Positions 44,700-56,569 of a DNA stretch of 64,000 nucleotides are shown piece after piece (within the stretch, counting starts at the first letter, position 1; the number at the start of each line of letters is the position of its first letter). The position numbers were made by a program, and so were the translations under genes. The notes beneath the pieces are model-generated. The model was not told where the DNA came from. It was given only the letters and a program-made list of their open reading frames with translations, and did no database searches. Source of the stretch: Impatiens glandulifera (lineage: Eukaryota > Streptophyta > Magnoliopsida > Ericales > Balsaminaceae); the NCBI RefSeq assembly GCF_907164915.1, contig NC_061862.1, forward strand, positions 124,434,641 to 124,498,640, given 5' to 3'.

Positions 44700-45631
44700 A
44701 ACCCCATACTCTTCTATGTTCTTTTCTCTCTCATAATTTGAAAAAGTTAAAAGATCTATATAAATCTTTAGCAAATCAAACAATGGAGAAGAATATTTGA
44801 AAGATCGAGGAGAAGGTAAGATCAATTTAATATCAGTATAATAGATCCAAGAGTGTAGATAAAAAAAAGGTAATATCGACCAATTTTAATGATTTTACCA
44901 AGTTTGGCGATTTCACCGAGTTCACTCGCGATTTCATTACGATTTTGTTCAAATCCGAGTTTCTTCAACTCGTGACTCGATCTCCATATGTTAACTCACA
45001 AACTCGAACGAGTTCACGAGTTGACTCACGATTTTGACAGCATTGCACTTACCATGTAATACATTCATATTAAAACATATAAAAATGATTAAAAAAATAG
45101 AATTTGAAAGAAAAAAATGATGTATCATCAATTCATTGATAGAAAAAATTTATCTTATCTCTCCTAACATTTTTTTAGTCAATGAGGTGATGACATTAAT
45201 TCTCTTCATCCTTTCTTCTCCAAATTCCCTCTATCCCTCTAAAAACATATTAAATTGTTCATACACATTATAAAAAAACAAAAAAAAAACATATTTAATA
45301 AAAAAAATTATGAAAATTTCTCATTTCATTCCTAAACTAAATCCATATACATGTTTATGAAATGAAATGGACCCATTTTATAGTTTATCCATTTAGTAAA
45401 TGAATACTAAAAAAACAAAAATGTATACATTAATAAAATGTTGAAGGGTCAATTTAATATTCCTAAATGTTCAGGACTGATTTGAATTTGAAATATAAAT
45501 GAATTAAATATAAATATTTCATATAAGTTCAAGGGCCAATTAGGGTTTCCAGCCAAAATAAATTGGAATGTTATGAACCGTCCGTAAGAAACTTACGGAT
45601 TGAATCTTTAGCTCCCGCGTTCATTGACATT
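44700..45631. other. AT-rich DNA with two transposon scraps
   Basis: 44930-45045 contains CGAGTT/AACTCG-rich sequence typical of small plant DNA-transposon ends. 45110-45245 resembles half of the foldback element at 52365-52520. A perfect 7-bp hairpin CCGTAAGAAACTTACGG lies at 45582-45598, just before the satellite array. Confidence 0.5.
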
Positions 45632-47658
45632 TTAAAACGTTTTTGACACGTTTAACACGTTTTTGACACGTTTAACATGATTTTCACGTTTTTAACACGT
45701 TTAACACGTTTTTGACACGTTTAACACGTTTTTGGCACGTTTAACACGTTTTTCACACGTTTAACACGTTTTGATACATTTAACACGTTTTTCATGTCCT
45801 TGACACGTTTAACACGTTTTTGACACAATTAACACGTTTTTGACACAATTAACATGTTTAACACGTCCTTGACACGTTTAACATGTTTATTATGATTTTC
45901 ATGTTTTGAACACGTTTAACACGTTTAACACGTTTTGACACGTTTAACACGTTTTTGACACGTTTAACACGTTTTGACACATTTAACACGTTTTTCACGT
46001 CCTTAACACGTTTAACACGTTTTGACACATTTAACACGTTTTTCACGTCCTTGACATGTTTAACACGTTTTTGACACATTTAACATGTTTTTCACATCCT
46101 TGACACGTTTAACGCACCTTTGACACGTTTTTGACACGTTTAACATGATTTTCACGTTTTTAACACGTTTAACATGTTTTTAACACATTTAACACGTTTT
46201 TGACATGTTTTCATGTTTTTAACATGTTTAAAATATTTTTAACACGTTTAAAATGTTTTTAACACATTAAACATATTTAACACGTTGTTGACACGTTTTA
46301 CATATTTTTACGTTTTTGAAACGTTTGACACATTTTAAACACATTTTTAACACGTTTTTCACGTTTTGGCACATTTAACAAGTTTTCACTTACTTGGCAC
46401 GTTTAACACATTTTTGATACGTTTAACATGTTTTTACGTTTTTGACACGTTTTAAACCTATCAAAATGTGCGGAAAACATGTTAAACGTATTAAAAATGT
46501 CAAAAACTTGTTAAATGTGCCAAAAACGTGAAAAATGTATTAAAAACGTGATAATGTGTGAAAAACGTGTGAAAACATGAAAAACGTGTGAAAAACGTGT
46601 GTAAAACGTGAAAACATGTGAAAATGTGTGAATTGTGTGAAAAACGTGTGAAACGTATTAAACGTGTCAAAAATGTGTAAAACGTGTAAAAAAACGTGTT
46701 CAACATGCCAAAAATATGTTTTACGTGCTAAAAACGTGAAAAACATGTTAAACGTGTGAAAAACGTGTTAAATATGAAAAACGTGTTAAACGTGTGAAAA
46801 ACGTGTTAAATGTGCCAAAACGTGTTAAACGTGTCAAAAATGTGTAAAACGTGTTAGACATGCCAAAAACGTGTGAAAAACGTGAAAAACATGTTAAACG
46901 TATGAAAAACGTATTTAACACGTGAAAAACGTGCCAAAAACGTGTTAAACTTGTTAATATGTGTGAAAAACGTGTGAAAACATGAAAAATATGTGGAAAA
47001 AGTGAAAAACGTGTTAAACTTATTAAAACGTGTGAGAAACGTGAAAAACGTGTGAAAATGTGAAAAACGTATTTAAACGTGTGAAAAACATGAAAACGTG
47101 TGAAAACGTGAAAAATGTGTTAAAACGTGTGAAAAATGTGTTAAAACGTGTGAAAAATGTGTTAAAACGTGAAAAACATGTTTATCGTGTGAAAAACGTG
47201 TTAAACGTATGTAAGTGTGAAAAACGTGGTAAATGTGTCAAAATGTGAAAAAACGTGTTAAACATGTCAAAAATGTGTAAAACGTGTTAGACATGCCAAA
47301 AACATGTTAAACGTGTGAAAACGTGAAAAAACATGTTAAACGTGTGAAAAACGTATTAAACATTTTAAAAACGTGTCAAAACGTGAAAAACGTGTTAAAT
47401 TTGTTAAAATATGTGAAAAATATGTTAAACGTATTAAAAATGTCAAAAACGTGTTAAACATACCAAAAATGTGAAAAACATGTTAAACGTGTGAAAATGT
47501 GTTAAACATGTCAAAAACGTGTTTGAACGTGTAAAAATGTGTTAAAAATGTCAAAAACGTGTTTGAACGTGCCAAAAACGTGTAAAAATGTGTTAAACAT
47601 GTCAAAAACGTGTTAAACATGTCAAAAACGTATTAAACGTGCCAAAAACGTGAAAACA
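45632..47658. repeat. Head-to-head minisatellite array (2 kb palindrome)
   Basis: The left half (45632 to about 46455) is tandem, variable copies of a roughly 22-bp unit of the form AACACGTTTTTGACACGTTT. The right half (about 46456-47658) is the same unit on the opposite strand, AAACGTGTCAAAAACGTGTT. The orientation flips near 46456-46470. Every unit carries one or two ACGT cores. Open frames within are artefacts of the repeat. Confidence 0.93.
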
Positions 47659-48259
47659 TATTTAAAAAGTTAATATTTTGAACTGATATTTTATTTTACA
47701 AACATAGGAATTAGAATTGAATTACAATTCTATCATTTTCCCAAACATAGGAATTGGAATTGAATTACAATTCTATAATATTTTCAAACATAGGAATTGA
47801 ATTGTAAGTCATTGCCAATTCTCATGGAATTGGAATTAGAATTCCAATGCCAATTCCAATTCCAATTCTCCCTCATCAAACACACCCTTAGGGTTTGATT
47901 CATTCTTCTGCCTTCAGTCATTTGGTTGAACTTATTGCAGCTGACTATATGTTGTATACTAATTCAATATGAAACTTGTGACCGAAAACACATAAGTGAA
48001 CTTGCTTACTATTACTATAAGTAGTAAAACCAAAGCAAACCCTCACAACTAATTCATCTAAGGATCATCAATCTTGGTATTATTAACAACAATTAAATTA
48101 TATATAGCCGAAAAGCTGATAACTGTAAGTAAATTTGGTAACATATCCCAACTAAGAAGCTTAATAAATCGGGATAAGGAATTAGAGGTTTCTTAGATTT
48201 ATCTCGCAATCGATCAAAATACGATGAAATTCTGAATATTCAGATCAAATTAGCACCCT
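47659..48259. other. GGAATT-rich repeats and spacer
   Basis: 47690-47870 holds three repeats of about 55 bp built on AAACATAGGAATTGGAATTG and ACAATTC, then TCCAATTCCAATTCC, giving local inverted symmetry. 47890-48259 shows nothing recognised. Confidence 0.6.
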
Positions 48260-48409
48260 ATAGTTTTACCTTGCTTCATGTTATGATTTGATTCCGACGG
48301 AAAGAGAGAGAAAGAGAACGGCGTCGCCGGAACTATAACTTTACCTTGCTTCAAGCAATGATTTGGTTCCACAGAAAGAGAGAGAAAGAGAACGGCGTCG
48401 CCGAAAACA
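48260..48409. repeat. 75-bp tandem duplication
   Basis: Two adjacent copies (48260-48334, 48335-48409) sharing TTTACCTTGCTTCA and AAAGAGAGAGAAAGAGAACG plus GCGTCGCCG. No gene assigned. Confidence 0.8.
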
Positions 48410-48625
48410 GGCAAAGGGGAAGGAGACGAAGCTAACACACAGATGATAGAACAGATCCAGTCTTTGTTAAGAAAACCTTTACAACCGGAAATTTCCGGTT
48501 CAGATTTCCGGTCAAACCGTCCGGTCGGACCGGATTTTAGCCAAAACTCAAAATCCGGACCGTCCATCCAACCGTTTTGCGGTCGGACCGGTCGAACCGC
48601 CGGTTGGACCGCGTATTTTAAAACC
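48410..48625. mobile_element. CCGG-rich insertion that interrupts copia-4 RT
   Basis: GC-richer sequence full of CCGGTC/GACCGG motifs, including the perfect 18-bp palindrome AACCGGAAATTTCCGGTT at 48483-48500. It ends ATTTTAAAACC exactly where RT coding resumes. It looks like the end of a DNA transposon; the family is uncertain. Confidence 0.5.
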
Positions 48626-48627
48626 TT

Positions 48628-50304
48628 TATGTTTTCATCATTTCCAGTAAAAATCAAGTCATCAACATAAAGAGAGACTATGAGCATACCGGATTCACCA
48701 TGCTTGATGTAAAGTGTCGGCTCGCTAAGACTCCTAAAAAATCCTCTCTTAGTGAAATACTCATCAATATTTCCATACCAAGCACGAGGTGCTTGCTTCA
48801 ATCCGTACAACGCTTTCTTTAACTTGTATACTTTTTCTTCTTCTCCTTCAACATTGAAGCCTTATGGTTGTACCACATACACCTCTTCTTTCAATATTTC
48901 ATTCAAGAATGCAGATTTCACATCAAGTTGGTAAAGCTTCCATCCTTTGTGAGCGGCTAATGCAATCAACATCCTTATCGTTTCGTGTCTCGCAACCAAT
49001 GCAAATGTCTCATGGTAGTCGACTCCAGGTTGTTGAGAATACCCTTTTGCCACCAATCTTGCCTTGCATTTTTTAACCGAACCATCAGGACTTATTTTCG
49101 TCTTGTAAATCCACTTCAACCCAATCACATCTTTTTCTTTCGGCTTCTCTACTAACTCCCAAGTTTCATTTTTTCGATCATGTTGATTTCTTCTTCCATT
49201 GCTTTCATCCAAATCTCCTCTTGAATAGCTTGTTCAAAGCTTTCGGGTTCTACAACACAGAAATTACATCGAGCATATATGTCATTCAAATTTCTCATTT
49301 TTACCGGAGTAAGGATCGGAATGGATGAACTCGCCCCGGGTTGTGTTGTCGGAGATTGTTTATGTTCACTTTCTTCATAACCACTTTCATTGACTTGTCT
49401 AGATGACTCCCTCCGATCTTCTTCAAAAACTGGCATCTGTACAACCTCAATATCTTTCTCTTTCCAATCCCATTGTTCTTTTTCATTAAAGATCACATCC
49501 CGACTTTCAATCACCTTATTTTTTTTCAAGCTAAAAAGTCAATATCCCTTCGACTTGGTGCTCTAGACAACGAATATTCATTTTTGACCTTTATCTTCAA
49601 GTTTATTTCTCATTTGCTTCGGGATATGAGCATAGCAAATGGATCTGAACACTTTCAAGTGATTGACTGACGACTTTCTACCCCCGGACCATGCCTCGAA
49701 TGGTGTTTTGTTTTCAACCGCCTTTGTCGGACAACTATTCAACAAATAAACTGCTATATAGGTTGCTTCGGCCCAAAAAGTCAATGGTAACCCCTTTGCA
49801 TTCATCATGGTTCTCGCCATCTCGACAATTGTTCGATTCTTCCTCTCAGCAACGCCATTTTATTCTGGCGTATAACTCGTCGTCAATTGTCTTTTCAAGA
49901 CCAATATCTTCACAATATTTCTCGAACTCCTTCGAGTTGTATTCTCCTCCTCTATCACTTCTTAATCTTTTAATCACCTTACCACTTTGTCTCTCAGCCA
50001 TTCTCTGAAACTTCTTGAAAACAGAAAGTGCTTCTGATTTTTGCCACAAAAAATAGACCCAACACATGTTTATAAAATCGTCGATAAAAGTGATAAAATA
50101 TTTGTTACCTCCGTGAGAGTATTTGGACATCGGACCACAAATATCAGTGTGAACGAGCTCCAACAATGATTTTGCTCTCCAGGCTTTCTCTTTCGAAAAG
50201 GTCTCTCGATGGATTTTACCAAGAGCACATGCCTCGCAAACATCATGCTTGTCATCAATATTTGGCAACCCATACACCATTGCAAAAAATCGACTCATCT
50301 CCGA
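48628..50304 (-). pseudogene. copia-4 integrase/RT, broken
   Basis: Minus strand: integrase zinc segment DVCEACALGKIHRETF near 50190-50240, core HTDICGP near 50135, TFIDDF near 50075, RSDRGGEYNSKEFEKYCEDIG near 49910-49970, then a stop and the Glu-motif region near 49850. The second integrase part covers 49578-49830 ([15 protein letters not shown]). After a linker, RT shows WIYKTKISPDGSVKKCKARL near 49060-49120, YQLDVKSAFLN near 48905-48940 and SLYVDDLIFTGND near 48640-48680. Stops and frame breaks occur near 49849, 49540 and 49150. The protease and pre-integrase region is nearly absent: only the active-site strip VDSG near 50325 is left before integrase begins. Confidence 0.87.
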
Positions 50305-51345
50305 TCATGTGATTGCTGCACCCACTATCAACATACCATTCATTATCATTTTTTCCGATAGCCGCTTGACATGCAAAAAATGTGTGCTTCCATCACTTTC
50401 ATAGTTCCTTTTCTCCTCGGTATAATTAGCATGCTCTCTTCTTTGATCTCGACAATCCTTTTGCATATGACCAAACCTCTTACAATTAAAACATTGAGGT
50501 TTACCTTTATGATAACAGTCTTCTTCAACGTGACCCGATCTTTTACAATGATGGCAAAATTTGTTATCATGTAATTTTCTACCTCCCCCTCGGCCACGCC
50601 CTCGACCTCTTCCATAACTTCCACCGCCACGCGAATTTTGACGTTTACTCGAGCTTTCAATAGAATCTTCTTTTACACTCACTTTCGATTGAAAGGCACT
50701 TTCGAGGGAAGCTTCGGTATGTCACTTCATCCGTTGTTCATGCATCTTAAGAGAACCCATCAAATCGTGAATACTGAGTGACGAGAGGTCTTTCATTTCT
50801 TCAATAATGGCCACCATATTGTCATACTTTGGAGAAAGACTTATCAAGATCTTCTCGCAAACCGTTTTGTCGGTCAAGTCATCGCCAAGACACTTGATTT
50901 GATTTATAACTTTGATCACCCTTGAGAAATACTCTTGTAGTGTTTCTTTCTCCTTCATCCTTAAATTTTGAAACTCTCGTTTGAGAGTCGGGAGCTTCAC
51001 TGTCTTCATTTTGTCGCTCCCTTCAAATTCCTTTTGCAATATATCTCACGCTTACTTCGATGTATTAACCCCTATTATTCTCGGAAAAAGCTTACGAGAA
51101 ATACTTTGTTGAATAATAAATAAGGCCTTCGCATCTTTCTTTTTGTTCTCCTTTAAATTTTTATTTAATGAACGATCTGATGATCCTGCGGCATCTTAAT
51201 CTTTAGTGTGTCTGTTCTCCACCAAATCCCACAGATCTTGTGAGACTAGGAGTGTCTTCATCATAACACTCCAATAATCATAATCTTCTCCGTCGAAAAT
51301 GAGTTGAGCTCCTCGTATCGGCCAAGAATCTCCTAGCATCGCCAT
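50305..51345 (-). pseudogene. copia-4 gag with two zinc knuckles, broken
   Basis: ATG at 51345, 15 bp below the primer site. Capsid pieces FDGEDYDYWSVMMKTLL near 51260-51310 and LQEYFSRVIKVINQIKCLGDD near 50880-50950. A Gly/Arg-rich stretch near 50590-50640 precedes two CCHC knuckles (CHHCKRSGHVEEDC and CFNCKRFGHMQKDC, about 50450-50560) with all ligands intact. In-frame stops near 51196, 51040 and 50722. Confidence 0.87.
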
Positions 51346-51374
51346 GGATCGATCTTGAAGCTCTGATACCACTT

Positions 51375-51606
51375 TGTTGGGTTGAAGAAAAAAATAAGGA
51401 AGGAATGTTACAAAAGGAAATGAAAATATTATTATTTTGTTGTGATTTTCCAATCATCCCATTACAAGGTAAATATATAATAAAAATCAAAATCTTTTCG
51501 CTAACTTAGAATTAAATATTGTAACTTATAACCTCCCAATATTATCCTAATCAATAACATAATTAATTAAAAATATTAATTTTAATTAAAAACATTAATT
51601 TCAACA
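51375..51606 (-). repeat. 5' LTR of copia-4
   Basis: 232 bp. Plus-strand edges TGTTGGGTTG and TTTCAACA; the minus strand starts TGTTGAAA and ends CCCAACA. It lies next to the primer-binding site. Confidence 0.8.
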
Positions 51607-53084
51607 TATTCATTGTTTTAGTATATATATATATTTCTATTGTAATAACATATTCCCTTTTTATTTGCAAAGTGCATGTATCAATAATTATGACTTTTAC
51701 ATGTAAACAATTCTTCAATATTTTGTTCATTTGTTACTTATCTTGGAGGTTCTTTACGATTGGAGGTTCTTTACGATCAATTGTACCCGGTCTTCTTTGG
51801 AAGGTCGGTTTAGCATTTTGTGGCTTTTAACCCGGTTCTTTTTTGAAAAGATTATGACCTTCCAAAATGAATAAAGATCTTTAAGAGTTGTTTCCTGAAT
51901 CCGAAAGAGAGTACTTGAATTTTCCATAAAAGTGTAGCATGTCTGACTCTATAATATATATATATATAGCATGATTAAGAACAAACGGTTAAATACCTAG
52001 ATTCATGACATGACATGATACATGATCATAATATTATCTTTTAGATACATGATAGATCTCGAAATAACTTATAATAGAAATGTAAATATCAGAATTTTAT
52101 AGAATGACCAAAGATTAATAATAGAGACCATTGAAAAATAGGCATAATGACATAACATCGATATTCTCTCTCATGTCAATGAATCATAATCAACATCTCT
52201 TTATTTGTATTAGAACGCTTTATAATTCTTTCTTGGTTTTATGGAGAAAATTAGTTTATAGTGGAGAAAACTGAGTAAAACAATTTAATATTTCAAAGTT
52301 TTTTATAAGTCACCCTACACTGATTTCTCATCTTATTTTACGAGAGATAAATGATTGAAGTTAGAATTTGGGTGAGAGAATGAGAGAGGGAATGACATGA
52401 TATAATCTGATTGGCTGAAAAAATAAATTAATTTATCTCCCTTATCTTTTTCCTCACACTATTGTTTTCGACCAATGAGTTGATGCACGCTATTCCCTCT
52501 CATATTCATTTCCCCAAATTATCTCTTCCTATACCTCATCTTTATGAGACAATCTCTGAAGATAATATGTTTTTTGGTATTATTTTATGAGAGATTCAAC
52601 ATAAAGGTCATCACGTAGTTGGCGGCGATCACACATTTGTAAGACATTATATATGTGTTTGAGATTTTGTGAATAAAGTTTGTGGATCATAATTGTTATT
52701 TATTATTTCTCTTACAAATTCAAGTGTCAATGTAATTTTTTATTTAACTTTGGCCTATTTATTAGCTAAAAAAATATATTTTTTTGACATTTCTTTATTT
52801 ATAAATAGAATGAACAAAGTATAAACCTTAATTTTTTTAGAGGTTAAGTATTCCCTTCAACACGTACATATGATCAATGTAACCATTTAGTTTTATACCA
52901 TAGAATCAAAATTCACAACAAAACACCCAAACTAACATATATTAGGTTTTCACTTGAATCTCCATGCATTGTCTATTGTCGATAGTAGGAAGTATGGGCA
53001 AACTTCCTTTGAATAAGCATTCACAAATTCCAAGAAACATTTCCTAATTCCATTAAAACATATGAATTAACATATGCAAAATTA
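51607..53084. other. AT-rich spacer with a foldback element
   Basis: No gene. TA microsatellites near 51623 and 51955. A foldback element is listed separately at 52365-52520. Confidence 0.5.
52365..52520. mobile_element. MITE-like foldback, partner half-copy near 45110-45245
   Basis: Arms AATTTGGGTGAGAGAATGAG (52365 on) and ATTCCCTCTCATATTCATTT (52492 on) are imperfect reverse complements over about 29 bp, and inner arms ATTGGCTGAAAA / TTTTCGACCAAT pair too. Symmetry may extend somewhat further out. A related half occurs near 45110-45245. Confidence 0.6.
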
Positions 53085-55190
53085 AAATGGAAATGACTTG
53101 GTCACTTAAGAAAATACTTAAGCTCAAAGACAGCGCTATATGACATCCGACTAGGGGACAGGAAAGACACTCTATTCTGGCACGACCCCTGGTTCGAAAA
53201 CAAGCCTATCATCCACAAGGAGGAGTTTCAAAATACCCGCATTAGAAGAGACTACATAGAAGCGAAAATCAGAGACATTAAAGATGGAAATTGAGACTCA
53301 CTCCTGAGAAGAAATCCAGAAGGGTAGAGGATATTTGATCATATAAAAAACATTCAACTACACGACAGACCGGATATTCTTGAATGGAAAGCTGAGGACA
53401 ATGGAAAGTTGGTATCGAAGAAAATATGGGAGGTAACCCGGGAAAAAGCATAGAAAGTAGAATGGGCTCCTCTTGTATGGTCAACGAAGATTATCCCTAG
53501 ACACCAGTTCATCCTATGGCTCGCCTTCTGGGAAAGACACAATACTCGTGATCGTATCAGCAAGTATATGAGCATCCCAGACACGAACTGTCTTCTATGT
53601 AGAGGAAATGAAGAAACCATAGATCACCTATTCAGGAGTTGTTGTATTGCTTTAGAGCTTTGGGACAGATTCTATAAAAGCCTGGAGCTGATCAGTTTCC
53701 CGAGCGAATGGAATGAAATCAAAGATGTAGCACTACTCAAAACCAAGGGAAATAGATTTGCAACAAGCGTATTCAAGTGCGGCTTTGGAGCTGTGGTGTA
53801 TAACATTTGGCAAGATCGGAATGCAAGGGTATATGACAGAACTCGCAGGAGCGTTGAAGAGTTATGGAAAGATATTGTATAAGATTGCAGCGCCCTCGCG
53901 GGAACGTGGAAAAGAATTCCAAGCACTAGAATTGAAAGCATTGTAATCAGATAATTCATTTACGTTTTTAGCTTTTTAGTTTTTACTTAGAATGTTACGA
54001 CTTCAAAATCATTCTAGGCCTGTCTAGAATGATCTCTTAAACTCGTGGTTTTTTTCCTATTTTTGGGAATTTTTAATGAAATGACGCTAAGTCGTTTTTC
54101 CCAAAAAAAAGACAGCGCTATGTCATTGTTCAAGATTCGATTTGGAGATGATTAGGGAACACGTGTTCTGGTACGATCCTTGGTTCGAAAATCAGTTAAT
54201 TATACTTAAAGGAAGAGTTTGATAGAGTTCGAATAAGGAGAGATTGTCATAAAGCCACAGTTAGAGACATAAAGGACGGAGAATAGAACATCCTTCTGAG
54301 GCATATTCCGGAAGGTACTCAAACTCTCCATTACATTCAAACATTACAATTTATTGATATTATTGATTCTCGAGATTGGATGATTGAGAAAGGGAGAATG
54401 TTTGTTTCAAATCTAGCATGGGACATGATTTGAAATAGAGGGGAGACGGTTCATTGGTTTTATTTAGTATGGTAATCGAAAGTCATACAAAGGAATAAAT
54501 TTATTTTATGGTTGGTGTTTCGTGGGATGCTAAGTACGAGGGATCAAATCAAGAAATATATGGATATCCTGATTCAAGTTGTCTATTGTGTGATGGAAAC
54601 GAGAAGACTATTAATCATTTACTTGGGGGCTGCCCGTTTACGAGTATGTTATATGGTAGGTTCTCTAAATATATGCGTCTTTCTAGTTTTCCAAAAGAGA
54701 TTAAGGAAGTTGCTCTCATCAAGGCAAACAAAAATCAATTTTCAGTAAATATTTATAAGTGTGGATGAAGTGTTTATAAGTGTGGACTGGCTTGTACTAA
54801 CTACCATATTTGGGTCGAAAAGAACGCAAGGATTTATGCAAGCGTTAGAAGAAACGTGGATGAAGTGTACGTGGAAGGATATCGTGTTTGATTGTAGCTC
54901 CTTCATGCGAACATGGAGGCATATTTTCGGAAGTAAACAAAATTGGAGCTTATGCCAAAGTTGGAAGATGTTAAAGATGAAGTCACTCAATTGAAAATTT
55001 TCAATGTGAGATGAAAATTTTAAGTGTGTCTTGTAATAATATCATGAATTGTTAATTGTATGCTAATTATACCATTTTTACAAAGACATTGTGTCATTTA
55101 GCATACCGTTTTTACAAAGATATTATTTCATTTTTTCTTTTTGTTGGTTTTTTTTTTAATGAAAATAAACTGTTTTTAAAATAAAATAAA
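53085..55190 (+). mobile_element. Outer L1-type LINE, 5' truncated, split by a second LINE
   Basis: The outer element is 53085-53139 plus 54108-55190. Joined across the insertion, the frame runs from W-S-L-K-K-I-L-K to K-I-R-F-G-D, as in plant LINE ORF2. Later come FWYDPWFEN-type sequence near 54170-54195, the zinc-binding segment CDGNEKTINHLLGGC near 54590-54640, and a 3' tail TTTTTAATGAAAATAAAC near 55150 ending in A-rich DNA at about 55190. Several stops. It is 5' truncated at almost the same codon as the LINE at 19005. Confidence 0.85.
53140..54107 (+). mobile_element. Inner L1-type LINE, 14-bp target duplication
   Basis: A 5'-truncated LINE is flanked by AAAGACAGCGCTAT at 53126-53139 and 54108-54121. 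Coding for the end of ORF2: DTLFWHDPWFENKPIIH near 53170-53215, IIPRHQFILWLAFW near 53490-53530, and the zinc-binding domain CLLCRGNEETIDHLFRSCC near 53590-53645, open from 53568 to 53882. The 3' UTR ends TTTTTAATGAAATGACGCTA then CCC and an A run at about 54107. Stops near 53293 and 53453 show decay. The inserted copy is younger than its host LINE. Confidence 0.9.
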
Positions 55191-56100
55191 AAAGTCAAAA
55201 CGTCAACTCAAGGATTCCGTGGGATATAATTATGAGATCATAACTATATATAAAATACAATTATTTAAATATATCCAATAAAAAATATTGATTACGTGTT
55301 ATCAACAAAATATAATATAAAATAAAAAACAACAAAATATAATATAAAATAAAAAACAAAGGTTGGGTGACATATACCTTGTAAAATAATACTAATTAAG
55401 AAGATTGTTATTAAAACACTCTTCTTCATGTTATGCTTTTAATATTACATTAAACTCATCAACACGCATAACTATTTGTTCTATATTTTGCTCTAGCTAT
55501 ATTGTAATATTTATAGAAGATTGGTTTGACTTTGTAGTAATTAATTATATTATCATTATATTTTTTACCTAACTTAAAATTAATAAAATTAACGTTATAG
55601 TATTTTAGTGATATATAATAGTATCCACCAACTAAATGCAACATAATAGATTGGTTTATCTAAGGATGGATTCACAATATCTTTAAAATTAAATCTTTAA
55701 TATTATACTAGTATCATATCGATGCATAATTTATACGAGGATACATGATTACATCATACACTTATGTTGTAATCATACACTTATGTTGTATTTGATAAAA
55801 TTGAAAACTAACATCTGAATATTAAATACTGAAATTTAAGTACTACTAGATACCTTAAATATTTAAAAATAAAAAATTAAATTATAAAATAGAAACATTT
55901 TAAATTTAAGTGTTGAATATATATGTTGATTTAATAATATTTTAAACTAATATATGAATAAAGTAAATTAAGACTATTATACCTTTATATAATATTTATG
56001 TTAATTAATAAATTTAATAAATTTAATATATTAAATTATATAATTAAATAAATATAATTTATACTAAATAAATAAAAATAAAAATATTTCTTTCAAATAG
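55191..56100. other. AT-rich intergenic DNA
   Basis: Short tandem duplication near 55302-55360 (AACAAAATATAATATAAAAT). Nothing else supported. Confidence 0.45.
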
Positions 56101-56238
56101 CATATTAACTATTGATTTACAATTTGTTTGCAAATATAAATTATAAAAGCTTCAAGAATAGTAGATTAATATTCGAGAAGAGTAGATTAAGCTTTTAAAA
56201 TTATTTTTTATATAAATTGTAAATCAATAGTTAATATG
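56101..56238. mobile_element. MITE-like hairpin (138 bp)
   Basis: Perfect 25-bp terminal inverted repeats (56101-56125 and 56214-56238; start CATATTAACTATTGATTTAC). Inner sequence around AAGCTT also pairs, so the whole segment can fold back. Confidence 0.75.
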
Positions 56239-56569
56239 ATTTCATACGATATTTTACGATGAAAATTTCGGCAGAAAATTTTTTCATCACGAAAACACGA
56301 TCGACACGATCGTCACGGTAGTGGTCGCGGTTGCTATTTGTTCATGGTCGCTTGTCAAATGAAGAAAGTGCACACGATCGACACAGTATTCACTCTAATA
56401 ACTAGGTCGGTCATTCATTTTCAAAGCTTGATTGAAAGAATTTGATGTCTAGTTTACTCGGTTCTTTAATAGCTAGGATTTCTAGTGTATTATATTCTAT
56501 AATTGCTCTGCTTTGTTGTTGTGTTATGTTCTTCATTAAAACAAGAAGAAAGAAAATCCATAAGGATAA
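56239..56569. other. Spacer before LINE ORF1 remains
   Basis: Contains several CACGATCG-type short repeats near 56285-56380. No gene. Confidence 0.4.

Larger units (their letters stand above)
48621..51606 (-). mobile_element. Ty1/copia remnant, 3' truncated (copia-4)
   Basis: Minus strand: LTR 51375-51606, primer-binding site at 51360-51371 (TGGTATCAGAG), gag, protease edge, integrase and the first part of RT, then truncation after the YVDD motif at the CCGG-rich insertion. No second LTR is present in the window. Confidence 0.88.

Noticed and set aside
45858..47248. Several short ORFs rich in KRVK or FHTF runs
   Set aside because: Produced by the head-to-head minisatellite; each repeats the unit translated in one frame.
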